NCBI RefSeq assembly: GCF_036588685.1
Contig: NC_086386.1
Location: 68,818,682-68,882,681 of the forward strand
From: Mytilus trossulus
Lineage: Eukaryota > Mollusca > Bivalvia > Mytilida > Mytilidae
DNA length: 64,000 bases
Direction: 5' to 3'
The position numbers and the translations under genes are program-made. The notes beneath the pieces are model-generated. The model was not told the DNA's origin and did no database searches. It worked only from the letters and a program-made list of their open reading frames with translations. This document shows, piece after piece, positions 54,601 through 64,000 of the stretch; within the stretch, counting starts at the first letter, position 1, and each line of letters starts with the position of its first letter.

Positions 54601-57019
54601 TACAGTTATTTTATTTCTCTAGTGACAATGTGGAGACGTGGGGTATGTGACCGCGCTAACTAAGGTTCTTTAATTACCATTTTGATCTGAGCGTCATTGG
54701 TGATTCTTATGTAGACCAAACGCGCGTTTTGCGTATTAAAATATAAGCCTAATATCTTTGATAACTATTAATCAACAATTAACAAGTTTCGGGTCGAATC
54801 TGATACAGGTATCAATAGTATATCCCTCCTCTTCCAGGAAAACCTGGAATTCTTTTAGTAGTTGTTTTATATCTATTATACAAATTGCCACTGCCCCTTG
54901 TAAGCCCTATCAATGCAAAATGGTAAAAAATCCCTGATATCAATATCAAACTAATGCTGATTAGAATAAAGTTTTGTTAAAGGTGCTCGGAAAGATAGTG
55001 TTACACATATTCGTTCAAAATTGATGTTAATATTTTGGTTCCGCTTTCAGTGGAAACAATTAGAAGCCTTACATTTTGCGAATGACTTCCTTCATTAATC
55101 ATTCTGCAAAACATCAAAAATAATATTCATTACATATAACGTTATCTTTTTAAAGAAGGCGCAACGTCAGCTATTGCTACTATTTAGTGTAACATAAAAA
55201 TGACTTTAAAATGGAAACATACTTTGTCTAGTTCTTCCTGCTTTCCTTTTTGTGTAAATGCAAATTATAACACATAAGTATAAATGCCGTGAGAATCCCA
55301 TCCGATTTGATTAAATAATTAACATCTATAGGATATTCAATTTTACTGCTAGTAATTATCTGTTTTTGGAGGAATATTGCTGCATTATATATTCAACCCG
55401 AGTATGATTTTATTCAAGCAGTGACACACTATAGCTTACACTAATGATACTGAAGTTTTCTTACTTTTTGATCGTCTTATAGGTATGTATTTTTGTAATG
55501 TGTGCATCATTTCGTTTTGTTGAAAGCAGGACATTTATATATTCAGTTGAGGAAGGAACACGCAGTTCATGCCGTCCCTAGCATATTACGCTTGTAGCGA
55601 CGTCAACTCATGATAACGGACAAACTTGCAAGACATTTTCATTAATCCGTATTTTTTATAGATAACCCTGTAACCTTAATGTTATTTGGTGTACCAACTT
55701 CAACTTTAAAAGTACTTTTTATTGGTATAGTTATCAAGGCCGAAAAATAATCTTCACGAAATCAAATCTCCGTCTTTTTTGCCGAAACAGTTTTTTGAAG
55801 GCATGAAAGTTGAACTCGGACATTTCCGCAAGACATTGCAAATCTATTGTTTTGAATTTATAATGTAGCTCAATTTATTTTTCAATTCGAATTTCGGGAG
55901 CTAACACTTAGTACAAAACAATCGTGCTTACAATTCAATGAATTATCTGTCAAAAATTTTTTTTGGAACTGAAATGTTTTAAGTTTCCAAATTAAATTTC
56001 CGATGGGACATTTCCGTACATCATATTATTTTGAAAATATGTATTCAAATTTTATATGGAGTCATTTCTTGTCTGTCTTAATCTTGATGTATCTATGACA
56101 AAGTGGAAAGACAATATTGTCTAGGATCTTTTGATTTTTATTCTGATGTATTTACAATATCAATTTCCTCCGTTTTTGTTTCATGACCAGATATAATTTT
56201 TCAAGCATATAAAATAATGTTTTAGTATGATGTTTTGTATATATCACGTCATAGAATGTTCATGCAAAATTTCGAAGAGTTGCGTGCACATTTCGCGAAT
56301 TGTTCGAGTTTTATGTTTCGGGTTTGTTACATGGGACAACGCTAAGGAAACGTTTTTTGGATAAACTGTGTCTTCCTAAGCCTATGAATATTATATTTTT
56401 ATTCTTTCTCTATCATAATGCGCAAATTTAAGAATCAATCTTTATTTTCATGTATAATTTGAAATGTTTATTTGAGCATTTCTATAAAAAAATTCCCGTC
56501 AAATATTTACTGAACGCTATTTTTTGCAGTAGTAGCAATATCTAACGTTGCGTCAGAACAGTTTTCCATGTTAATTAAAGACTTAACTAAACTGTTCAAC
56601 ATCTAATTCATACACGTAGTTCTAAATACTATATTACTGAACTTTAATTTTCGTTATATTTTAAACGATAAGTGTAAAGTTAGATTTATCTAATTAAAAT
56701 GAAGATATCTGATTGTGTTATATATGTTCATACTTGCTTCGACGGAACAAGCGCATATATACAATATATCTAATCTTAAATCAGTTTGACAATTTTTGAT
56801 ATTAAAGGTTAACATATGCATACAATACATTTAATTTATTTCAAAGATATTAACGCCTACAATACAGAGGGACGTTATTTTGGGTTTATTTTGGAAATCA
56901 TATTAGATAGTCCTGACTACGGATGATTCCAGTTTACAGAGCGTTCGGTTTAATGGGTTTCACTGTAGTTCTAAATAATACGCTGATATTTCATAATTTT
57001 CATTATACATGTATTTCAG
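54601..57019 (+). other. Upstream region and presumed 5' intron of the TRIM-like gene
   Basis: No open frame of note. A repeat fragment lies at 54715-54770 (ACGCGCGTTTTGCGTATTA). The stretch ends in TACATGTATTTCAG at 57006-57019, a good 3' splice site, so a non-coding first exon should lie within this stretch or further upstream. I cannot place it. Confidence 0.45.
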
Positions 57020-57022
57020 ATA

Positions 57023-58909
57023 ATGGAATGTCAACCATGTCATGAGCAGAATGGAAATGCATCCGCAGAATATTGGTGTACTGAATGTGAAGAAGCGCTA
57101 TGTCATAGCTGTAAATCTCAACACAAATCATTTAAAGTGAGCAAAAATCACAACGTATCGAAATTGTCCCTGTCGGAAAAAGAGTCTTCTACTGACAAAC
57201 AGAAAGAAGATAATGTTGTTGAAAAAGTCGAATGGGTTCTATGTACAGAACACGATGACAAATCTTTAGAATATTTTTGTATTAAACACGAAAAGCCATG
57301 TTGCATTCTCTGTAAAAGAAAATATCACCGACATTGTTGTGAAGTTGAAAAGGTTGAAGATGTTGTAGATGAGACCAAACTGGCAAGTATCACAGAGGAT
57401 TTCTTATCAGGTATCGAAAAACACAAAAAAAGCTTAACGAAAGTTGCAAACAAGGAAAGGTCAAATATGAGAGATTTAAATATCATTAAGGAAAATTGTT
57501 CAGCCGACTTTAAAAATACTAGAATTGTCATTGAAGAGCTTTTAGATATATTGCAAAATAACGTCGAGCAAGAAATGAACAGAAAGTATGAAGAAGATAG
57601 TGGGGAAATAAACAAACGTTTAACAGATCTTTCAGAAAAAATTAAATACATCAACGATCAACAAAAAATGATACTAGATATTTCAAAGGAATCTACGATG
57701 TCTATAGTGCAAAAATATTTAAGAATAATGCGTTTTAAACATTTGAAGAGTAGTTATACCAAAATTGACGAGACCCTTTCAGATTGTAATTTACGAGCTA
57801 TAACTAATTACAAGATGTCTTATGAAAAAACCGAGGACAGCATAACAATACGCATTAATCGGAATTTGAATGAGCAAAATAATGATGTGGAAAATTTTAA
57901 ACGAAATAAAGAGGAGATAGAATCTTCCTCCTCCATAGTTGAATTAGAACCATCTAATTCAGAATCTAAAAATTGTGCATTATCTGTACCAGTTTCTGAA
58001 TTGCCATTAACTCTCCCTACGACAAGTGCACCTTTCGTGACAGAGAAAAGTCCACTTAGTCGTCAATTAGTATGTTCGTCCTTGTTACATACAGCACCAC
58101 CTGCTAATGATTCCTGTTCACCACCCTCTGCAGAAAGTTCATCTGTCCAATTTCACTTAAAAAAATCATTTTTCATCGAAAAAATAAATAAAAATGTTTT
58201 CATTACCGATGCAAAATTGATGCCAAACAAGTTCTTCATAGCAATGACAGAACGGTCTAATCCTAGGTGTATGATATACAACAAAGATGGTCAGAAAAAA
58301 GGTCAAATTCAGTTAAGTGGTGAACCAGATAGTATTGCAGTGATGCAGAGCAACCGCATAGGCGTAACTCTTATTCATGAAGAAAAAGTTTGTGTGATTG
58401 ATACAGATTCATGGCAGATTATTACCACCATTCATGTTCATGACGACTGCAAAGGACTCGTTTATTTTGAAAAAAAACTCATAGCTTACTGCGCACATGA
58501 TGGTTTGATGTATATTGACAGTAATGGAAAAATAGTAAAACAAAATAGAAGTATTAAAGGAGATTTATACTGTCATCTTGACAATCAAGGAAATATGTAC
58601 ACCGCTAAAATGAAAGCTAAAAATATTCATGTTCACAATTTAGTTAACAATAAACGGTTAACATACTATATCGAATGTCAAGATGATTTGACAGGTCTGA
58701 CTACCGACAGAAATAATAACTTATTTGTTGCATGCAAAGACAATGACACAATTTTTCTTAAGCGGACACAACGTTCACCAGCACAGTGTGTATTAGGCAA
58801 CTCAGATGGCATTGACTATCCAATGAGTATAGACTACGATCAGCAAAACGATGAAATTCTTGTAGTGAATAATGCGGGGCATTCAATATTCATATTCAAG
58901 AAACAGTAG
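57023..58909 (+). CDS. TRIM-like protein: two B-boxes, coiled coil, C-terminal propeller, no RING
   Basis: 628 residues in a single coding exon whose ATG lies three bases after a 3' splice site, in good context (ATAATGG). B-box 1: C3, C6, C19, C22, C27, C30, H34, H43. B-box 2: C74, H77, C86, H89, C94, C97, H102, H104. About 120-260 is helical and coiled-coil-like. 300-370 is Ser/Thr/Pro-rich linker. 372-628 has repeated strands (CMIYNKDGQ, GLMYIDSNGK, ILVVNNAGHSIFIFKK) like the NHL-type propeller of TRIM2/3/45/56/71-like proteins. With no RING it should lack intrinsic ubiquitin-ligase activity and may act as an adaptor. Such proteins are expanded in bivalves, with immune roles proposed (inference). 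I see no AATAAA in the first 450 bp downstream. A decayed relative is at 63.2-63.8 kb. Confidence 0.9.
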   Translation: MECQPCHEQNGNASAEYWCTECEEALCHSCKSQHKSFKVSKNHNVSKLSLSEKESSTDKQKEDNVVEKVEWVLCTEHDDKSLEYFCIKHEKPCCILCKRKYHRHCCEVEKVEDVVDETKLASITEDFLSGIEKHKKSLTKVANKERSNMRDLNIIKENCSADFKNTRIVIEELLDILQNNVEQEMNRKYEEDSGEINKRLTDLSEKIKYINDQQKMILDISKESTMSIVQKYLRIMRFKHLKSSYTKIDETLSDCNLRAITNYKMSYEKTEDSITIRINRNLNEQNNDVENFKRNKEEIESSSSIVELEPSNSESKNCALSVPVSELPLTLPTTSAPFVTEKSPLSRQLVCSSLLHTAPPANDSCSPPSAESSSVQFHLKKSFFIEKINKNVFITDAKLMPNKFFIAMTERSNPRCMIYNKDGQKKGQIQLSGEPDSIAVMQSNRIGVTLIHEEKVCVIDTDSWQIITTIHVHDDCKGLVYFEKKLIAYCAHDGLMYIDSNGKIVKQNRSIKGDLYCHLDNQGNMYTAKMKAKNIHVHNLVNNKRLTYYIECQDDLTGLTTDRNNNLFVACKDNDTIFLKRTQRSPAQCVLGNSDGIDYPMSIDYDQQNDEILVVNNAGHSIFIFKKQ

Positions 58910-59920
58910 AAGAATTTTTTTTCAAAATGTTCATATTCTCGCACAATATTTACTGTGGACATAAACTCGAGTAAGCGATACCCTATCTATGAAAAATGTG
59001 GGAAAATACTAGCGGTCAAACATTGCAAGTATATATAGGTATTTTCGCATAAATCAATATATGAATGGAGGTGGATTTTAAACTCTAACTGGAAACCTGC
59101 ACCCAAATTTTTTATGTTGCTGAGACCCTTCGTGCGACCGTTACAGGGTAAAACATCCATATAATACATTGTTTCATTCATATTATTCTGTCGCACCATC
59201 TCTGTACATTCCAGTCGAGTCTTCATTAGTATTTTATATTCGTGTTATTTTTCAGAGTAACTATCATCGGTTCTATAATATTTACAATATTCAAACAACT
59301 GTGTATATATGTTACAGTGAATTTGTAAAACCAAAGATTGTGTGGGATCCCTGATTTTTCAGTGATTATGTATAATTCCAGAAAATTACTAGTTATTTTA
59401 CATAATAACTGAACATTTAAATATTTATTCTACAAATTCCCTAAAATGATTTTAGGGATTATCAAAAATTCAAAGATTCTTTGTTTTATAAAAAAAATAA
59501 TAGCAAAAAACTTCGTTTTTTTTTAATTCCTTGTAAGTTAGAGTGAACAGTTTTCCATTCCTAATCTATCACTATTGTTCGTAAGGTTCCAAAATATCAA
59601 TGTATACATATTCGTGTATTTAATAAGAATATCATAACCCAATTTTATATGTTTCCCAGCTATCATGACATCTTATTTAGCCACATGGAATCATTTATGA
59701 TAAGTTATTACATAAAAAGATCGGAACACATTTTTTGCAGACATATAAACAGAAGAAGAAAATTTCTGACCCATTGACATATACGTGTTAACCCGTTGAT
59801 ATACTTCCTCTGTAGTACCCGATTGATAAGTTGACATTCCAAAAAAGAAAAGAAAAAAAGAAGAGCCATACAAGCGGCACATCTTTATCTTTGGGAACTG
59901 TTTGTTTATCTAGCATGTCT
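58910..59920. other. 3' UTR and intergenic DNA; no further gene seen
   Basis: AT-rich sequence after the TRIM-like stop codon. Short frames on both strands (58987-59354, 59691-60006) have no recognisable domain. Confidence 0.45.
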
Positions 59921-59924
59921 AGTA

Positions 59925-60345
59925 ATAAAATTGAGAATGGAAATGGGGAATGTGTCAAAGAGACAACAACCCGACCATAGAAAAAACAACAACAGAAGGT
60001 CACCAACAGGTCTTCAATGCAACGAGATATTCCCGCACCCGGAGGCGTCCTTCAGCTGGCCCCTACACAAATATATACTAGTTCAGTGATAATGAACGCC
60101 ATACTAATTTCCAAATTGCACACAAGAAACTAAAATTAAAATAATACAAGACTAACAAAGGGCAGAGGCTCCTGACTTGGGACAGGCGCAAAAATGCGGC
60201 GGGGTTAAACATGTTTATGAGATCTCAACCCTACCCCTATACCTCTAGCCAATGTAGAAAAGTAAACGCATAACAATACGCATAACAATACATACATTAA
60301 ATAAAAGTACGCATAACAATACATACATTAAATAAAAGTAATACT
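59925..60345. repeat. Dispersed repeat plus a 31 bp tandem duplication
   Basis: 59935-60135 (GGAAATGGGGAATGTGTCAA, AGAAGGTCACCAACAGGTCT, CCCGCACCCGGAGGCGTCC) is a sequence I recognise as widespread in mussel DNA (memory). 60280-60341 contains two copies of a 31 bp unit starting ACGCATAACAATACATACAT. No gene. Confidence 0.55.
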
Positions 60346-61240
60346 GTCCACTCCAGGTTTTCTGATTTTTTTTCGTTCAAGTAGAAATTTGGTTTCCAGT
60401 TTTGTCCAGCTGTTTCCTTCTTTTGTTTAGTTTCTTCATATAGAAATATTATTGTGTAAGACTATATCCCCCTATTTCATTATATAGAATCATATAGATA
60501 TCGTATCGTGTCCGAATGGATATCTTTATTTCCTTATGAAATCACAAATGCAGCTACGTTTATATGTGTGGGATACAACTATAGGACGTTTACAGTTCTG
60601 GTTGTTATATATTCTATATACAATGTCCTCTTAAAAATTGATTTCATGATCTTCTGTATATTTTTCACATGTATTTGCTTTATTTAAAAGACTTCATCTT
60701 TTCTAAACATGTCAATGTATCAGATGTCACTTATCTGTTAATATCTCAAAATCATGAAGTTTAATTTGCAAGTAAATGAAGAATGTTTTTAAACAAAATT
60801 AATGCAGAGGGGTCTTAATTTTCCCTACATCTAAACACCACCATCTTCACATGAAGGACATTAACCTTTGTCAAAACAATTAGTGGCAACTGTCAAGGTA
60901 AAATTCAAAGAAACAATAAGATGAGGCAACAAAAACTTCGCCAAAATACAAAATGGATTCCTTCAGCCCGAATTGGTAGTTTATGAAGGCATATCAATCA
61001 AAGTGACATATTTGTACGAAATATAAAGAAAAGTGATTTATAGTTAATTAATTTTCTTAGTTGTTTCATTCGTTATAACGATTTTGTTAAATTATGCACT
61101 AAAAAAAGACAACTTAAAACTTGATACAAGTCAGGGTGTCAGGAATGATTACCTACAACATACTAAGTAGTTTATACATTTGAATTTCTTATAATTGTAT
61201 AAAAAATTATGTGATCAGAGACGTTTTTGGTCGTATCATG
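60346..61240. other. No gene seen
   Basis: AT-rich, no recognisable coding or repeat structure. Confidence 0.4.
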
Positions 61241-61244
61241 TTAT

Positions 61245-62960
61245 GACGTTGTCATCATCGTCGTCATCATCGTCCAAAGGAAGGTTGTGTTTGATTTTGG
61301 TGGTTATCGCCCAATACGTTTAAGGAGAAGGGATTAAAAACAACACTGTTCTAATACTTTGTATACATTTCGCGCGTCTGGCGTACTAAATTATAATCCT
61401 GGTACTTTTGATAACTATTTACCTATTTCTTGACTAGATTCAATGTGATTTAGATAAAAAGGGACCAAAATTAAACTTTACATACATTGAATTGATGGGA
61501 TTCTTCCTTATGCTGAGGGTAACCGTGTTTAAGATACTAGTATCCGAATTCGGGACTGAGTTTCAAATTGGTCTACATTAATGAAAAAGGGTTAAAGTGT
61601 TTCACTTAGTTTGATTTCATCAAAAGTTGAATTAAAGGGGTTCTTATTATACTGAGTCTTAACATGTATTTCAATTGATATATTTTATAATGTGTCTTTC
61701 TATGTTGTGATGTTACTCTATTGTTTCGGATAAAGGTGAAGGTTGGTACCTGTAAACACGTTTAAATCCGCAAGATTTGTTTTTATAAACCAGGAATCTT
61801 TTGTTCAGTAGTTTTCGTTTGTTGATTTGGTCAATAAGTGTTTCTCGTTTTTTATTTTGATTAGACCGATAATTTTTCCGTTTGAATGGTTTTACACTAG
61901 TCATTTTTGTTGCACTGCTGTTCGGTGTGAGCCAAAGCTCCGTATTGAAGACCGTACACGGACCTATACTGGTTTACTTTAACAAATAATTATCAAAGGT
62001 ACCAGGCCCATAATTTGCTACAGCAGACGCGCGTTTCGTCTACATAAGACTCATCAGTGACGCTAAAATAAAAATAGTTAGAATGTCATAACAAATACAA
62101 AGTTGAAGAGCAGTGATAACCCTAAATTCCAAAAAAGTTGTGCCAAATACGGCTAAGGAATCTCTGCTGGGATAAGAAAATCCTTAGTATTCAGAATAAT
62201 TAAAAATTTTGCAAGCAGTAAATTTATAAAAATGACCATATAATTGATAATCATGTCAACACCGAAGTGCTGACTACTGGGCTGGTAATACCTGTTGGTA
62301 ACGAAACGTCCACTAACAGTGGCATTGACCTAGTAGTGTAAACAGTTATCAAAGGTTCGAGGTCCATAGTTTGCTACACCAGACGCGCGTTTAGTCAACA
62401 TAAGACTTATAAGTGACGCTCAGATCAAAATAGTTAGGAAGCCGAAACAAGTACAAGGTTCAAGTTGTAGAGCATTGATAACCCAAAATTCCAAAAAAAT
62501 GTGACTTGGATGGAGAGTTGTCTCATTGGCACTAATACCACATCTTCCGAAATCTTTTTAGAATTTTGATGATAGACCTAATTTTTAAGTTGGCTCAAAT
62601 CAGGGTCCAAAACTAATTTAGCTGTGTATTTAGATGTTGGTTCTTGGGGATTTTATTAGATTGTTCCACATTTAGGTCCAAAGGGTCCATAATTAAACAT
62701 TGTTTGATTTCATCGAAAATGAGTTCTTCGGGTACTTTGATATATCTACATGAAGCGAATCGCTTAAAAAAGTTTGCTGAATTTGTCCATACATAAATGA
62801 ATACATTTAATTCTTTGTGTTTTAAGACATGCTGAGTATTTAAGTTTTGGATATTGGACCATAATAGATTATCATGATGAGATTCAGCATCAGTTCTTTA
62901 ACCACATTCGTTCTGTGTCAAATCTTTACTAGTATTCACAATTCAAATTAAAAGTGGTAT
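61245..62960. repeat. Mosaic of diverged dispersed repeats
   Basis: 61250-61350 and 61450-61690 are old copies of the Helitron-like body (GTCGTCATCATCGTC tract, AAAGGAAGGTTG, GGGACCAAAATTAAACTTT). 61880-61985 matches 1686-1790. 62026-62230 and 62380-62500 are copies of the 5.7-6.1 kb repeat beginning ACGCGCGTTT. 62512-62550 is a GAGTTGTCTCATTGGCACT fragment. 62570-62960 is another old Helitron-like copy, ending in a degraded GCTTGAATGTAGTGTC module. No gene. Confidence 0.6.
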
Positions 62961-63219
62961 CTAGCTTGAATGTAGTGTCAACACTTGATCTAAATGTCTT
63001 TATATGTTATGGAGTGTCAGACATGTTGTCAACAAGTGGTTTGAAGTAGTTTTAAATACATACATACATCCTTTAAGCTTTGCAGAAATCATTATATGTC
63101 CGAGAAAGCTTCTCTCGAGGAATATACACTGTGCAAAATTAAAAAAAACACACCAAACTTACAATAACAACGACAGCGGACCTCTTAATATCTTTCAATG
63201 AACGCCTAATATTGCTAAG

Positions 63220-63830
63220 CATAACTCACTTTATTTTTTAATGAAAGCAAAGCATAAATATATTTTTAATTGATGCAAAATTGATACCGAACAATTACTA
63301 CACAGTCCAGGTGGCAGGGTCTAAGCTTTTGTGTTTAATGTACAGCGAAGATGACCAGAAAAACGGACATATACAGCTAAATGTTAAACTAAATAGCATT
63401 TCCAAAATAAATATCAATAATGTATAGGTGTATGACGTGATATATATGAGGAATTGTTATATCATAAACACCGTTTACGTGTGCAACATGTGCAAAAGAC
63501 ACAATTATTGTTTTGTGAAACAATATAACAGGAAACAGGTAAAAAAGGGCTATAGACTTATAGTATAACAATGATTTAAGAAAAATTGCCTAGCAGGATT
63601 TTGATATAGAATGTTAATTTAACACTCATGTTGTCAATCGAGGAAATATTTACTCTGCCTAATGGAACAATTAAAGGATCTTCACAATTTGACTAACACA
63701 AATTGACGAACAATGAACGGTTTACATGACAGATCAACTAACGATAGGACTAACAACCGAAAGTGTTATTAATGTATGTGTTGCTTGGATTAAAAATGAC
63801 ACAATTGTTGTGATTTTTAACTTGTGTATA
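63220..63830 (+). pseudogene. Decayed copy of the TRIM-like propeller region
   Basis: Nucleotide similarity to 58160-58770 is plain in order: GATGCAAAATTGATRCC (63276 against 58209), then GATGACCAGAAAAACGG against GATGGTCAGAAAAAAGG. It continues with ACCGTTTACGTGTGCAACAT against ACCATTCATGTTCATGACG, TGTCAATCGAGGAAATATTTA against TGACAATCAAGGAAATATGTA, and AAAAATGACACAATT against GACAATGACACAATT. Many stops and indels break every frame, and the B-box half is not visible. It is a dead paralogue of the gene 4.3 kb upstream on the same strand, so it was probably created by tandem duplication. Confidence 0.8.
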
Positions 63831-63864
63831 TGGCACGCCGTTTTTATATTTATTCAAATTTGAA

Positions 63865-64000
63865 GATATCTTACTTATTTAACAAGATATCTTATTAAGT
63901 ATTAAGATATCTTTAATTTTTATAAGATATCTTATTTAATTGAAAGTAAATAAGATATCTCTATTAGTTTATAAGATATCTTATTTAATTTGAAAGTAAA
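63865..64000. repeat. Array of the palindrome AAGATATCTT, running off the window
   Basis: AAGATATCTT or GATATCTT recurs at intervals of 20-30 bp (63863, 63884, 63905, 63925, 63952, 63973), joined by A/T-rich spacers such as ATTTAATTGAAAGTAAA. It continues past the window end, so its size is unknown. Confidence 0.85.

Overview
The window reads as AT-rich, intron-bearing, transposon-dense animal nuclear DNA, most likely from a marine bivalve and probably a mussel (Mytilidae). This is an inference. It rests on a RING-less B-box/coiled-coil/propeller TRIM-like gene of the kind expanded in bivalves, on LINE, Penelope-like, SINE and Helitron-like remnants, and on many dispersed repeats that I recognise as common in mussel DNA. 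There is nothing prokaryotic here: no operons, no rRNA and no CRISPR. The only tRNA-like sequence is the head of a SINE.

Host genes are few. (1) Two terminal exons of an unrecognised gene lie at 1001-1112 and 2221-2262 (+), followed by AT-rich presumed 3' UTR. (2) A single-exon TRIM-like coding region lies at 57023-58909 (+), starting three bases after a 3' splice site. (3) A decayed relative of its propeller region lies at about 63220-63830. (4) A possible last exon of an unknown gene lies at 51953-52117 (-).

The rest is largely mobile DNA. 5.1-9.4 kb holds dispersed repeats, a Penelope-type reverse-transcriptase relic and a 1.9 kb element with about 185 bp terminal inverted repeats. 9.4-19.7 kb is a mosaic of non-autonomous elements, several with Helitron-like 3' ends, including a 2.2 kb tandem duplication. 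20-22.5 kb holds a hairpin-ended element and a minus-strand LINE relic split by a tandem-repeat element. 22.5-26.6 kb is a 42 bp satellite interrupted by three LINEs nested one inside another. 26.6-29.7 kb holds the same repeat motif in inverted orientation plus TTAA- and TA-flanked MITEs. 30.7-36.1 kb is a two-ORF non-LTR retrotransposon with both frames open (ORF1 with a PHD finger; ORF2 with endonuclease, reverse transcriptase and a zinc knuckle). 38.6-41.6 kb is a second, 5'-truncated and frameshifted LINE. 41.7-54.6 kb alternates tandem arrays, SINEs and foldback-type elements.

The most unusual pattern is a shared architecture in three elements unrelated in sequence (11146-11982, 28442-29668, 45376-47665). 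In each, the two ends are arrays of a short reiterated motif (ACTCGTACCA, GCGCCCGGGG, GATGACCGTAA) in inverted orientation, with candidate target duplications and no recognisable transposase. A second shared design, a unique segment ending in a 70-85 bp-armed hairpin, is seen at 20.0-20.35 kb and 53.93-54.29 kb. These two are the best candidates for undescribed element classes. All coordinates of repeats were set by eye and may be off by a few bases.
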